DNA from: a virus | Reading direction: 5' to 3' (one strand) | IMG/VR virus record: IMGVR_UViG_3300042330_000270 | Span: 1 to 51,910 of that record | DNA length: 51,910 nucleotides | Part shown: piece by piece, positions 33,006 through 40,129 of the stretch | Layout: each line of letters starts with the position of its first letter | Position numbering within the stretch: the first letter of the stretch is position 1 | Program-made: the position numbers and the translations under genes | Notes under the pieces: generated by a model | Told to the model about the DNA's origin: nothing | Seen by the model: the letters and a program-made list of their open reading frames with translations, nothing else | Databases searched by the model: none

Positions 33006-33292
33006 AATTCCGAAAGAAACCAGAAGTCGTAGAGGCAAGGCAGCTCAGCGCAAACACAAGGGATAGTATCTCTCGGTGGCTCAATGGAGGCGCAAGCGGA
33101 GGTGGCGACACCAAGATGGGGCTGATGGCTTGGTACTACGAGTCGAACGACGAAGCCGACCTGTATGTGGACACTTGGGAAAACGGAACCCGTGCCGCTG
33201 GAGACGGCGACTGGATCGCAAAGGATGCACGCGGAAGACTCCACATCTACCCGGCATCCGTGTTTGCGGAACTCTTTGAGGCTGCGGAATGA
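33002..33292 (+). CDS. Phage protein, FRKKPEVVEA/GDWI type (96 aa)
   Basis: The N-terminal MKFRKKPEVVEARQL, the middle GDGDWIAKDARGRLHIYP and the final FAELFEA match a widespread small phage protein pattern. It is usually annotated as hypothetical; its biochemical role is not known. ATGA overlaps on both sides. Confidence 0.78.
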   Translation: MKFRKKPEVVEARQLSANTRDSISRWLNGGASGGGDTKMGLMAWYYESNDEADLYVDTWENGTRAAGDGDWIAKDARGRLHIYPASVFAELFEAAE

Positions 33293-33678
33293 ATACATCC
33301 ATCGGCATAGACCTCGGGCATCCAGACGAAGACAGGACGATCATCGCATATCTAGTTCCCATGAACAATATCGAACGATTTACTGAAGAACTCACCGCAC
33401 TTTCTCGGAAACACGGGTTGATCCTTGAAGGCGACATTTATGGCCGAGTCTGCGTTTCTCCGATTGCGCATCATCCTGATTTCCGTTACGTCGCGGAGGG
33501 AGACAGCCTGGAGTGGTTGATTCCAGGGGATGACGAGAAACCGATGAGAGCCCCGCAACCGCTGGAGCCTTCGTCGCTTAGAGAAGAGCAGGACGGAAAA
33601 CTGCGAGAAGAGGAGGCAAGAATCAGGGAGGTGCTGAAGATTCCTGCCGAGATGAGGATTTGGTACGAACCGAAATGA
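33289..33678 (+). CDS. Hypothetical protein (129 aa)
   Basis: The first ~75 residues are mixed alpha/beta (SIGIDLGHPDEDRTIIAYLVP). The rest is an acidic helical tail (SSLREEQDGKLREEEARIREVLK). Ends in an ATGA overlap. The GIDLG opening recalls actin-fold or RuvC-like starts, but no other motif supports that. Confidence 0.66.
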   Translation: MNTSIGIDLGHPDEDRTIIAYLVPMNNIERFTEELTALSRKHGLILEGDIYGRVCVSPIAHHPDFRYVAEGDSLEWLIPGDDEKPMRAPQPLEPSSLREEQDGKLREEEARIREVLKIPAEMRIWYEPK

Positions 33679-33908
33679 CCACCATGAAACCATCCCGTAA
33701 GCAGCAAGACATCATCCGCTCCGCAAGGATGAACGGATTCATCACACTTAAAGAGGCAACTCGCATCATCGGCGGTGACGTTTACGCGAATGCGGGCAAG
33801 CATACAGGCGCGATCCTCTCTAATATGGTGAAGCGCGGGATGCTGATCCGGGTAAAGCCGGGGGCGTTCAAGCCGCCGGAACAAGAACAAACGCTGAAAC
33901 TGAAATGA
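33675..33908 (+). CDS. Winged-helix-like small protein (77 aa)
   Basis: Residues ~8-70 read as helices followed by a basic wing (FITLKEATRIIGGDVYANAGKHT; ILSNMVKRGMLIRVKPGAF), typical of a winged helix DNA-binding fold. Starts at 33675 by ATGA overlap, with 33684 as alternative. Possible small regulator. Confidence 0.65.
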   Translation: MTTMKPSRKQQDIIRSARMNGFITLKEATRIIGGDVYANAGKHTGAILSNMVKRGMLIRVKPGAFKPPEQEQTLKLK

Positions 33909-34060
33909 AGAACGCAATCGAACACCTAAAGCGAGCTTGGGAATCGCACAGGCAATTCGCCGCAGTTGCCAAGTCCCTTGGTGATAAAGACTCAGAGAAG
34001 CAGTGGCGCGACCTCGCTATTGAGTTCAAAGCCGCAATCAAGAAGCTGAAGATCAAATGA
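33905..34060 (+). CDS. Very small basic helical protein (51 aa)
   Basis: Almost all helix and Lys/Arg/Glu-rich (AIEHLKRAWESHRQFAAVAK; EFKAAIKKLKIK). ATGA overlaps on both sides. Unknown. Confidence 0.62.
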   Translation: MKNAIEHLKRAWESHRQFAAVAKSLGDKDSEKQWRDLAIEFKAAIKKLKIK

Positions 34061-34272
34061 ACACGGGCGACGAGAAGCTCATCATCCAGCGCAAGCTGAG
34101 GAAACGGCATGCGGACGGCACCTTTCCGAAATGGCACGACCATCCGGATTGCGCTTCCGGCCCGCTGAAGGTGAGCGAAGCGATGATGCGAGGGCTGATG
34201 GGTTCAAATAGCGAGTACGCCTACCGGGCCGTCCGTCGCTACGATGAAGTTGTTTGGGAGGTAAATGAGTGA
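34057..34272 (+). CDS. Small hypothetical protein (71 aa)
   Basis: Basic start (IIQRKLRKRHADG), a His/Asp-rich segment (WHDHPDC) and a helical end (SEYAYRAVRRYDEVVW). Ends in a GTGA overlap. Unknown. Confidence 0.65.
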   Translation: MNTGDEKLIIQRKLRKRHADGTFPKWHDHPDCASGPLKVSEAMMRGLMGSNSEYAYRAVRRYDEVVWEVNE

Positions 34273-34598
34273 AACCACCCGTCTACCAGCGGATGCGGAA
34301 TCCGATTACGCCACCGAAAGCCAAGCCGTTCAATCGCCCTCGGATTAGAGTCAAGGAGTGGAGGAAGAAATTGCGTGATCTTGAAGGACGAGTCGAGGGA
34401 TTCGGCATCCGCGAATACACCGACGCACAACCGTACATCGCGTATTTGAAAGACTGGATTGCTTATGCGGAAGCCGTCCTTAACGGAGGGGAAGATTCGA
34501 CGCCTCCATTTCACAGCTATCACAAACATCGGTACAGCCGCACATCGCACGATCCGCACCATGTCCATCCTGTAATCAAACCAGAAGACTTTGTATGA
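34269..34598 (+). CDS. Hypothetical His-rich protein (109 aa)
   Basis: GTG start overlapping the previous stop. The first 35 residues are Pro/Arg/Lys-rich, then a helical middle (KDWIAYAEAVLNGG), then a His-rich C-terminus (HSYHKHRYSRTSHDPHHVH) that might bind metal. ATGA overlap downstream. Unknown. Confidence 0.66.
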   Translation: MKPPVYQRMRNPITPPKAKPFNRPRIRVKEWRKKLRDLEGRVEGFGIREYTDAQPYIAYLKDWIAYAEAVLNGGEDSTPPFHSYHKHRYSRTSHDPHHVHPVIKPEDFV

Positions 34599-34750
34599 AC
34601 CCCGCCGCCTTCTGGGATTCCGGCTGGTTTCGGGCGCATGTAAAGTACATTGGGCCGAACAGGAAGATCAGTCATAAGAAATTTATGAAGATCGTCATCC
34701 GGGAAACCAAGGCAGCAGAACGAGTAATGAAACAGGAAGGCATGAGATGA
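34595..34750 (+). CDS. Very small basic protein (51 aa)
   Basis: Basic and aromatic, WDSGWFRAHVKYIGPNRKISH then a helix (KIVIRETKAAERVM). ATGA overlaps on both sides. Unknown. Confidence 0.6.
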   Translation: MNPAAFWDSGWFRAHVKYIGPNRKISHKKFMKIVIRETKAAERVMKQEGMR

Positions 34751-34965
34751 ACGACGAACCAACACCTCCAATCCCGCACGCGGACCTGATCCGGCTGATC
34801 GGAGAAATCGACGGGATCTCGCTGGAGGGCGACAACGGACAGATGAAAGTCACAGTACGCATACACGGGAGGGAAATCTGTATCATCTCTGACTATGCTG
34901 AATCGCCAAGCCACCACATCACCCGAGAAGGGATCCGCGATACGCTTGCCAGAAACCTGATATGA
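34747..34965 (+). CDS. Small hypothetical protein (72 aa)
   Basis: An N-terminal helix (ADLIRLIGEIDGI), two beta strands (QMKVTVRIHGREICIISDY) and a C-terminal helix. ATGA overlaps on both sides. Unknown. Confidence 0.65.
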   Translation: MNDEPTPPIPHADLIRLIGEIDGISLEGDNGQMKVTVRIHGREICIISDYAESPSHHITREGIRDTLARNLI

Positions 34966-35066
34966 ACAAACCGCCACCCGACAAAGTCTCGTTCCGCAAA
35001 GTCGGAGGAATCTGGTTCCTCAGAATCTTCCGGCTGCGGATCTCGTTTTCGATTTCAAAGAAGTAA
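34962..35066 (+). CDS. Tiny basic protein (34 aa)
   Basis: The string KVSFRKVGGIWFLRIFRLRISFSISKK is the kind of short Arg/Phe/Ile peptide found in many phages without a known role. Begins by ATGA overlap and ends with TAA three bases before the next ATG. It could be membrane-active, but that is a guess. Confidence 0.65.
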   Translation: MNKPPPDKVSFRKVGGIWFLRIFRLRISFSISKK

Positions 35067-35069
35067 CCA

Positions 35070-35354
35070 ATGACCATTGAATACGAACAAGGGCCTGGCG
35101 GGCAATGCCCCGTGCAGGCGGAAGGCAAGATCAACGGATTGCCGTTCTACTTCCGGAGCAGGGGAGCGAGTTGGTCACTGTCTATCGCAGCTACGCCAGA
35201 CGGAGATCCGCTGGAGGACGAAGAGGTGTACTTCCACGCGGAGCTGTACGACGGCGAGAGGAACGCCGACTTCCCGTTTGGTGCCGGATACGCAAATGCG
35301 GGTGAATGTTTAGCTTTTGTTGAACGAGCGGCTAAGTTACTGCTTGGAGAATGA
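35070..35354 (+). CDS. Hypothetical protein (94 aa)
   Basis: Beta-rich (INGLPFYFRSRGASWSLSIA; DEEVYFHAELYDG) with a C-terminal helix (ECLAFVERAAKLLL). Strings such as GLPFYFRSRG are seen in unannotated phage proteins. ATGA overlap downstream. Confidence 0.7.
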   Translation: MTIEYEQGPGGQCPVQAEGKINGLPFYFRSRGASWSLSIAATPDGDPLEDEEVYFHAELYDGERNADFPFGAGYANAGECLAFVERAAKLLLGE

Positions 35355-35983
35355 GAAACGTCAACTGCCCAAAAGCCAAAGTCTTCATTCGCTGCGATGC
35401 CTTCGGAGGGAATCCTCTCCAGTACGAGTCCGCATGGCTGATCTCCGTCCGCGCACTGAGAAATCGTCCATTGTGTTTCCAAGTCTGGGTGGAGAAGTAC
35501 GCCGCCTGCTACGACAAGGTTCCGCCGCACTGCATCTACTGGTACGAGCCGGAAGCAGATCATCAGCCGCTGCCGCTCCACAAGATCCAGATGTGGGAAT
35601 GCCTCTCTGGCTCCATCGAAGTCTGGCGCAAGGATCAGCTTTCGGATGTTCCGGTCCTCGTCAATCTTGGGAAGGGGTGCCCGCCGATTGGTGGACACTA
35701 CTGGTTCACCATCGACTACATCCCAGAAGGACAACCACAAGGGCACCTCGACATCGGAGACGCAGAACTCCTTGAAGAACACAAGGAAGCCAACGTCATC
35801 CGACTCTCCAACGGGCAGATCGCCATCTACCCGAACAACCGGATCAAATACCTGCCTGTCTCCCTCACCCCGGAAGGCGCAGTATCCAGAATCCCAACAT
35901 GGGACGCAGCCAGCAATGCCAAGTGGGATGAAGAATGGCAGGATTCAGACGAAGTCCTCGGAGACGCGAAGTGGGCGTATTGA
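35351..35983 (+). CDS. Hypothetical protein (210 aa)
   Basis: Rich in aromatics and cysteine. FQVWVEKYAACYDKVPPHCIYWYEPEAD lies near residues 45-75, and a beta-rich C-terminal half follows (YWFTIDYIPEGQPQGHLDIGD). No named family recognised. Four bases separate it from the next gene. Confidence 0.7.
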   Translation: MRNVNCPKAKVFIRCDAFGGNPLQYESAWLISVRALRNRPLCFQVWVEKYAACYDKVPPHCIYWYEPEADHQPLPLHKIQMWECLSGSIEVWRKDQLSDVPVLVNLGKGCPPIGGHYWFTIDYIPEGQPQGHLDIGDAELLEEHKEANVIRLSNGQIAIYPNNRIKYLPVSLTPEGAVSRIPTWDAASNAKWDEEWQDSDEVLGDAKWAY

Positions 35984-35987
35984 TTCT

Positions 35988-36266
35988 ATGAGTAACTGGA
36001 AACGACCCGAAAACCGCCCTGAACGCGGACGAGTGGTATGGATCATCGAATACCACCCGAAGCAAATCTACCCGCAGTCTTACGAGATTCATGCGGGAGA
36101 AGTAGAGTGTTCGTACACAGACCCCTCATTCTGGCGAGTCGCGCAAAACGATGAATCCGGGAGTGGATGGTGTTCATGGGAACCAGACGACATACTGGCA
36201 TGGTGCTACGCGGAAGACTTTACGGAAGTGGCAGATGTTCTGGCGAGCTTCCAAGCGACGGCATGA
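35988..36266 (+). CDS. Small hypothetical protein (92 aa)
   Basis: Begins SNWKRPENRPERGRVVWIIEY and continues with a Trp-rich middle (DPSFWRVA; SGWCSWEPDDILAW). The opening weakly recalls the W-P-E-x-x-P...V.W pattern of DUF551-like proteins. ATGA overlap downstream. Confidence 0.66.
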   Translation: MSNWKRPENRPERGRVVWIIEYHPKQIYPQSYEIHAGEVECSYTDPSFWRVAQNDESGSGWCSWEPDDILAWCYAEDFTEVADVLASFQATA

Positions 36267-36595
36267 ACGGACTCATTACCATCATCGCTGGCGGCAGGGA
36301 CTACAATCTCACCCTGTCCGACGAGGCATGGCTGGCCACACTGCCGATCCGGGAAGTCGTAAGCGGAGGCGCATCCGGCGCAGATGCCGGAGGAGAAGCA
36401 TGGGCGAAGAAACGAGGAATCCCAATCAAACGGTTCCCCGCAGACTGGAAAACCCATGGCCGTGCAGCAGGACCAATCCGTAATCGCCAGATGGCCGAAT
36501 ACGCAGATGCGGTCGTGCTTTTCCCGGGAGGGCGAGGTACAGACTCCATGCGCACAGAAGCCGAACGCCAAGGACTGCGGATATTTACACTATGA
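36263..36595 (+). CDS. DUF2493/YspA-like SLOG-family protein (110 aa)
   Basis: Rossmann-like fold markers: ITIIAGGRDY at residues 4-13, VSGGASGADAGGEAWAKK at ~33-50, FPADWKTHGRAAGPIRNRQM at ~58-77, and VVLFPGGRGTDSM at ~84-96. The GxxxGAD and GP.RN motifs mark the nucleotide- or nucleotide-sugar-binding pocket of the SLOG superfamily. Phages often carry one; a sensor or ligand-binding role is known only at the superfamily level. ATGA overlaps on both sides. Confidence 0.85.
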   Translation: MNGLITIIAGGRDYNLTLSDEAWLATLPIREVVSGGASGADAGGEAWAKKRGIPIKRFPADWKTHGRAAGPIRNRQMAEYADAVVLFPGGRGTDSMRTEAERQGLRIFTL

Positions 36596-36918
36596 ACACA
36601 TGCGAACACTGCAAATACTGGAGACGGGGAGGACGAATGACGCTGGCAAAACTAGGACACGACGAAGCCGAGTTTATCCGGGTCAGCACGCGCTTTGAAG
36701 GAGATGGGCAAGCCGTCGTCTGCCGACTGGACGACTCAGCGAAACACGGGCTCTGCCTGCACTCGTCCGTCACATCGGACTACATGGACTCATGGATGGA
36801 CAGGGTTACTAAGGAGTGCCCAATAGACGGAGTCCAAGCTACCTGCGACGAAGATCGGGGATACCTTGAAACCGGGGAGAAGTTCGGCTGCATTCATTTT
36901 GAGGGGAGGGGAGGATGA
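36592..36918 (+). CDS. Cysteine-rich zinc-binding-like protein (108 aa)
   Basis: Opens with CEHCKYWRRGG and has further cysteines at VVCRLD, HGLCLHS, KECPID, ATCDED and FGCIHFE. Such MNTCxxCKYW starts occur in small phage proteins. Zinc binding is likely from spacing. ATGA overlap upstream; ends in GGAGGATG, where the next start sits. Confidence 0.7.
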   Translation: MNTCEHCKYWRRGGRMTLAKLGHDEAEFIRVSTRFEGDGQAVVCRLDDSAKHGLCLHSSVTSDYMDSWMDRVTKECPIDGVQATCDEDRGYLETGEKFGCIHFEGRGG

Positions 36919-37130
36919 ACACGCCACCGCTGTACCGTACCGAATACCAGTCCGTAGATGGAAAGCTCGTAGAAGTGAAAACCACCAACCTGTTCGTCTG
37001 GGCTGCGATAGATACAGAAACAGGGAAGGTCTACGTCGATGACATCAAGGAGTTTGATGACGAACTGAATGCGTTGTCTTCCGGCTACGAATGGCGGAAG
37101 TTCAGGCTTGTTCCGGAGGGGGTGGAATGA
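36915..37130 (+). CDS. Small hypothetical protein (71 aa)
   Basis: Mixed beta and helix (NLFVWAAIDTETGKVYVDDIKEF). ATGA overlaps on both sides. Unknown. Confidence 0.65.
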   Translation: MNTPPLYRTEYQSVDGKLVEVKTTNLFVWAAIDTETGKVYVDDIKEFDDELNALSSGYEWRKFRLVPEGVE

Positions 37131-37354
37131 AACAGGAACCGCCACTCAGGATATTGCGAAATAAGCACACGAAGAAAATCCGCACAGTCCTGCGTCAAAA
37201 CCCGAATGGGGACATGATTCTCTGGGATGTCTCAGGCAGATACCGCATAACCCAGGTAGATATAAAGGAACACTGGGAGGTTTTCGATGTCTCCATAGAA
37301 GATACCAAGGATGGAAGAACCGTAACTGTAATTCAGCCAGTAGAAATGTCATGA
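37127..37354 (+). CDS. Small beta-rich protein (75 aa)
   Basis: KKIRTVLRQNPNGDMILWDVSGRYRITQVDI resembles GEVDYIREDGKVMVTWDICGRWPIAADDL in the gene at 39926, so the two may share a small KOW/SH3-like barrel. A good GGAGG lies about eight bases before the ATG. Unknown role. Confidence 0.66.
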   Translation: MKQEPPLRILRNKHTKKIRTVLRQNPNGDMILWDVSGRYRITQVDIKEHWEVFDVSIEDTKDGRTVTVIQPVEMS

Positions 37355-37581
37355 CACCCAGTACATTCCACCTAGACCCGGTAACGTGCATGGCGCTGAA
37401 GCCGATTGTAGATAGCGGCAATCAAGCAATGGCAGAGCGAGACGTTTACCACGGCTGGACGGTAGGTCTTGCGCTGACGCTCGGTATCCCAATTTCAGGC
37501 TTCGCCTCCAACGAAGTCTCGGAGCAGTACGCGGAACTCAGAGAGCGAATCACCAAAGCCGTGAAGGAGATGAAGGGATGA
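37351..37581 (+). CDS. Small helical protein (76 aa)
   Basis: An ALKPIVDSGNQAMAERDVYHG helix, a small hydrophobic middle (WTVGLALTLGI) and a C-terminal helix (YAELRERITKAVKEM). ATGA overlaps. Unknown. Confidence 0.65.
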   Translation: MTPSTFHLDPVTCMALKPIVDSGNQAMAERDVYHGWTVGLALTLGIPISGFASNEVSEQYAELRERITKAVKEMKG

Positions 37582-37835
37582 AACAAGACCCAACCGTAGA
37601 GATCCCAGCAGGCGAACACCGAGGATCACGATGCCCTATATGCTTCTGGGCGCTCTATGACGGAACCTTCTGCCAAGGGCCTGAATGGTGCAGCAACAAA
37701 TGGGAGACTGTAACCGATCCGGTATACCTCACCAACGAGGAGGCTGGACGAGCAGCAGCGCTGAAGGTTATCACGCCAACCAAGGAGATGATGAAGTGGC
37801 TGAGAGATACCGGGGACGGGAGGAAGAAGATATGA
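37578..37835 (+). CDS. Small zinc-ribbon-like protein (85 aa)
   Basis: RCPICFWALYDGTFCQGPEWC carries four cysteines spaced as a zinc knuckle. The C-terminal half is helical (TKEMMKWLRDTG). ATGA overlaps. Unknown. Confidence 0.66.
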   Translation: MKQDPTVEIPAGEHRGSRCPICFWALYDGTFCQGPEWCSNKWETVTDPVYLTNEEAGRAAALKVITPTKEMMKWLRDTGDGRKKI

Positions 37836-38068
37836 ACTCGTTCGACATAGTCAACCACTACATCAAACGCTTTGAGAACGCAGCCAGATCCGCCGCGACC
37901 AAGGAACACACAGCCGATCTGACCAAGGAAGAAGCCTGCGCCATTTGCCTGTTTGCAGGGGTGCCGTACAGGATTGATTCAGAGACAGGAATGATGAAGT
38001 TCCAGGCATGCGGGCTCTATAAGCGCGACGGCAAATGGACGGCACTTCTACATGGAGGGGATTTATGA
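37832..38068 (+). CDS. Small hypothetical protein (78 aa)
   Basis: An N-terminal helix (DIVNHYIKRFENAARSAAT), a CAICLFAG segment and a beta hairpin (FQACGLYKRDGKWTALL). ATGA overlaps. Unknown. Confidence 0.65.
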   Translation: MNSFDIVNHYIKRFENAARSAATKEHTADLTKEEACAICLFAGVPYRIDSETGMMKFQACGLYKRDGKWTALLHGGDL

Positions 38069-38280
38069 ACGACACACTATTCCGATCCGAAGATGAACGA
38101 GCGTTCAAACAGCAGTTCGTCACGCAGTTCCTTGCGAGCTGGACGGCTGTGCATTACACCGAATACTGCCAAAGAGGAGAGCAGGATGTTCTGGAACATC
38201 CGCCCGTCGAAGATGCCGCGTACCTCGCCCAGAAGGCTTGGGAGGAGTGGTGTGTAATGATGAATGGAGAAAAAGCATGA
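38065..38280 (+). CDS. Small helical protein (71 aa)
   Basis: Charged helices (SEDERAFKQQFVTQFLASWTAV; AYLAQKAWEEWCVMM). Preceded by GGAGG and joined to the methyltransferase gene by ATGA overlap. Unknown. Confidence 0.65.
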   Translation: MNDTLFRSEDERAFKQQFVTQFLASWTAVHYTEYCQRGEQDVLEHPPVEDAAYLAQKAWEEWCVMMNGEKA

Positions 38281-39854
38281 ACTACTACAACGAATTTGAC
38301 CCGAAAGCCGCAGCGTGGTTGCAGCAACTTATTAACCAAAACATCATCCCAAATGGACATGTCGATACAAGATCAATCACAGATGTCACCGCCAGCGACC
38401 TCGCCGGATACACCCAATGTCACTTCTTCGCTGGAATCGGAGGCTGGAGCCGAGCCTTATTCCTCGCTGGAGTTCCATCAACCACTCCTCTTTGGACTGG
38501 ATCTTGCCCATGCCAGCCATTCTCCAACGCCGGAAAACGCAGAGGAACGGAAGACGAACGACATCTCTGGCCCACATGGAAACAGCTCATCTCGCAGTGC
38601 AAACCTTCAATCGTTTTTGGAGAGCAAGTTGCGTCTGCTGACGGAAGGAACTGGCTCGCCTCTGTACGCTCTGACTTGGAAACACTGGACTATGCTGTCG
38701 GGGCCGCCGATCTGTGCGCTGCGGGCATCGGTGCGCCGCACATCAGACAACGCCTCTGGTTTGTCGGCCATCCCGACAACGGTCGTGGGGGATGTCTGGA
38801 AGCCATCAACGCCAGAATCAATAGCACACGAAATAGAGAAGCGGAATCTGCGCGGCGTAGTGCATCTTGCAGCATGGCCCACCCCAACCACCAGGGACCA
38901 CAAGGACGGACAGGAATGCCTGAATGTTCCAACCAACTCACTGCTGGGACGGGAAGTCTGGAAAGCGGGATGGGGGACACCGACAACATCAGAGCCGGGA
39001 GGGACAGGGGATCAGTATCTTGCACGCTCATCGGAGAAGACGGGCAATACATTCCCAAGCATGCTGACGCATCAGGCAATGACGGCAACGCCGATGAGGC
39101 TCACGGCTTCTGGCGAGATGCTGATTGGCTCCTCTGCCGGGATGAACGCTGGAGGTCAGTTGAACCCATCCATGTCAAGATGGTTGATGGGGTATCCTCC
39201 GGAATGGGACGAAGCGGCGATTACTTCATCTCCGAAGAAGACCGCCGAACGAGAATGCAGGCACTGCTCGACACCTTTGGAGAGGAAGAGATTCAACGGC
39301 AGGCTGGAGGACAATGGAGCATTCAAGAAGAGAGTCTTCTGCAACAGATCATGCATGGCGGAATGGATGGAGGGGCAGATGAAAGTAGAGTCCGAGAAGA
39401 ACAGTCGCAGGCAGTCAGCAAAAGCAGCGAAAGAATCGTGCGAGATATGCAGCCGCTCGGACACAAGGTTGTCGGTGCATCACAAGGATGCGGACCCGAT
39501 GAACAACAACCCGTCGAACTTGCAGACATTGTGCGGCTCTTGCCATCGTCGCTGTCACTCTCCGAACTTCATGGAAGACGGCGTGACGCAGAGGTGCTGC
39601 GTGTACTGCTCCGAGCCATCCGTGAAATCAGGGGTGTGCAACACGCATCTGAGTCGCTGGAGGAGGCATGGGCATCCCTTGGCAAAGATGAAAAAGAACG
39701 GGTCGCAATGGGATTTGATGCTGGAGCATGGAGGAGAGTGGTTCCCTTTCCGCTCGCTACAGGAACTCTTGCCAGAGTAACGCGCCTCAGAGGTTACGGC
39801 AATGCCATCGTCCCGCAAGTCGCAGCAACCTTCATCCGTGCAGCTCTGATGTAG
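38277..39854 (+). CDS. Cytosine-C5 DNA methyltransferase, Dcm type (525 aa)
   Basis: Adds methyl groups to cytosine in DNA. Motif I FAGIGGW (residues 51-57) binds AdoMet. Motif IV GSCPCQPFS (75-83) holds catalytic Cys79. Motif VI FGEQV (114-118) has Glu116, and motif VIII is IRQRLWFVG (156-164). The final RLRGYGNAIVPQVAA (~506-520) is motif X. Between motif VIII and motif X lie over 330 residues. The part after WRSVEP has no usual methyltransferase features and coincides with the HNH region of the second gene read in the +1 frame. The protein looks complete. ATGA overlap upstream; a terminator follows. Confidence 0.88.
   Translation: MNYYNEFDPKAAAWLQQLINQNIIPNGHVDTRSITDVTASDLAGYTQCHFFAGIGGWSRALFLAGVPSTTPLWTGSCPCQPFSNAGKRRGTEDERHLWPTWKQLISQCKPSIVFGEQVASADGRNWLASVRSDLETLDYAVGAADLCAAGIGAPHIRQRLWFVGHPDNGRGGCLEAINARINSTRNREAESARRSASCSMAHPNHQGPQGRTGMPECSNQLTAGTGSLESGMGDTDNIRAGRDRGSVSCTLIGEDGQYIPKHADASGNDGNADEAHGFWRDADWLLCRDERWRSVEPIHVKMVDGVSSGMGRSGDYFISEEDRRTRMQALLDTFGEEEIQRQAGGQWSIQEESLLQQIMHGGMDGGADESRVREEQSQAVSKSSERIVRDMQPLGHKVVGASQGCGPDEQQPVELADIVRLLPSSLSLSELHGRRRDAEVLRVLLRAIREIRGVQHASESLEEAWASLGKDEKERVAMGFDAGAWRRVVPFPLATGTLARVTRLRGYGNAIVPQVAATFIRAALM
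38353..39780 (+). CDS. Overlapping-frame gene: methylase-companion protein with C-terminal HNH domain (475 aa)
   Basis: Lies wholly inside the methyltransferase gene, read in the +1 frame. The N-terminal part is Ser/Thr/Pro-rich (SPPATSPDTPNVTSS). The middle contains SPLYALTWKHWTM, AAWPTPTTRDHKDG and NPSMSRWLMGYPPEWD, strings seen in methylase-associated phage proteins. Then comes CRHCSTPLERKRF (~301), a CEICSRSD...LSVHHKDADPMNNNPSNLQTLCGSCHRRCHS HNH site (~363-407), and further CVYC and CNTHLSRWRRHG elements. Start uncertain: ATG at 38353, 38359 or 38383. Conserved motifs in both frames make true dual coding likely; which product is made, and how, is unknown. Confidence 0.72.
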   Translation: MDMSIQDQSQMSPPATSPDTPNVTSSLESEAGAEPYSSLEFHQPLLFGLDLAHASHSPTPENAEERKTNDISGPHGNSSSRSANLQSFLESKLRLLTEGTGSPLYALTWKHWTMLSGPPICALRASVRRTSDNASGLSAIPTTVVGDVWKPSTPESIAHEIEKRNLRGVVHLAAWPTPTTRDHKDGQECLNVPTNSLLGREVWKAGWGTPTTSEPGGTGDQYLARSSEKTGNTFPSMLTHQAMTATPMRLTASGEMLIGSSAGMNAGGQLNPSMSRWLMGYPPEWDEAAITSSPKKTAERECRHCSTPLERKRFNGRLEDNGAFKKRVFCNRSCMAEWMEGQMKVESEKNSRRQSAKAAKESCEICSRSDTRLSVHHKDADPMNNNPSNLQTLCGSCHRRCHSPNFMEDGVTQRCCVYCSEPSVKSGVCNTHLSRWRRHGHPLAKMKKNGSQWDLMLEHGGEWFPFRSLQELLPE

Positions 39855-39878
39855 GGTGAAAGAACAAGCGCAACAACA

Positions 39879-39910
39879 CCGAGCCCGGCTACTGGTCATG
39901 CTCGGCTTTT
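39879..39910 (+). terminator. Terminator after the methyltransferase gene
   Basis: CCGAGC pairs with GCTCGG over a 15-base loop, followed by CTTTT. It closes the long rightward operon. Confidence 0.65.
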
Positions 39911-39925
39911 GCGTGGAGATGATCT

Positions 39926-40129
39926 ATGAAAGAAGAGACAACGCAGGAAGCGCACCACTTAGCACTCCGTGAAGGAATGCGTGTACAACGCCTCAGCCAG
40001 CACAGGATCAAAGGAGAAGTGGACTACATTCGCGAGGACGGAAAGGTAATGGTTACTTGGGATATATGCGGAAGATGGCCAATCGCAGCCGATGATCTTC
40101 GCGTGTTGCCGAACGAGGACGAGGGGTAA
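39926..40129 (+). CDS. Small KOW-like hypothetical protein (67 aa)
   Basis: Follows the terminator by 16 bases, with GGAG upstream of the ATG. GEVDYIREDGKVMVTWDICGRW resembles the small protein at 37127-37354. Expression would need read-through or an unseen promoter. Unknown role. Confidence 0.62.
   Translation: MKEETTQEAHHLALREGMRVQRLSQHRIKGEVDYIREDGKVMVTWDICGRWPIAADDLRVLPNEDEG

Noticed and set aside
33289-33678. RuvC or actin-like ATPase from the GIDLG opening
   Set aside because: No second or third acidic motif follows; the rest is an acidic helix.
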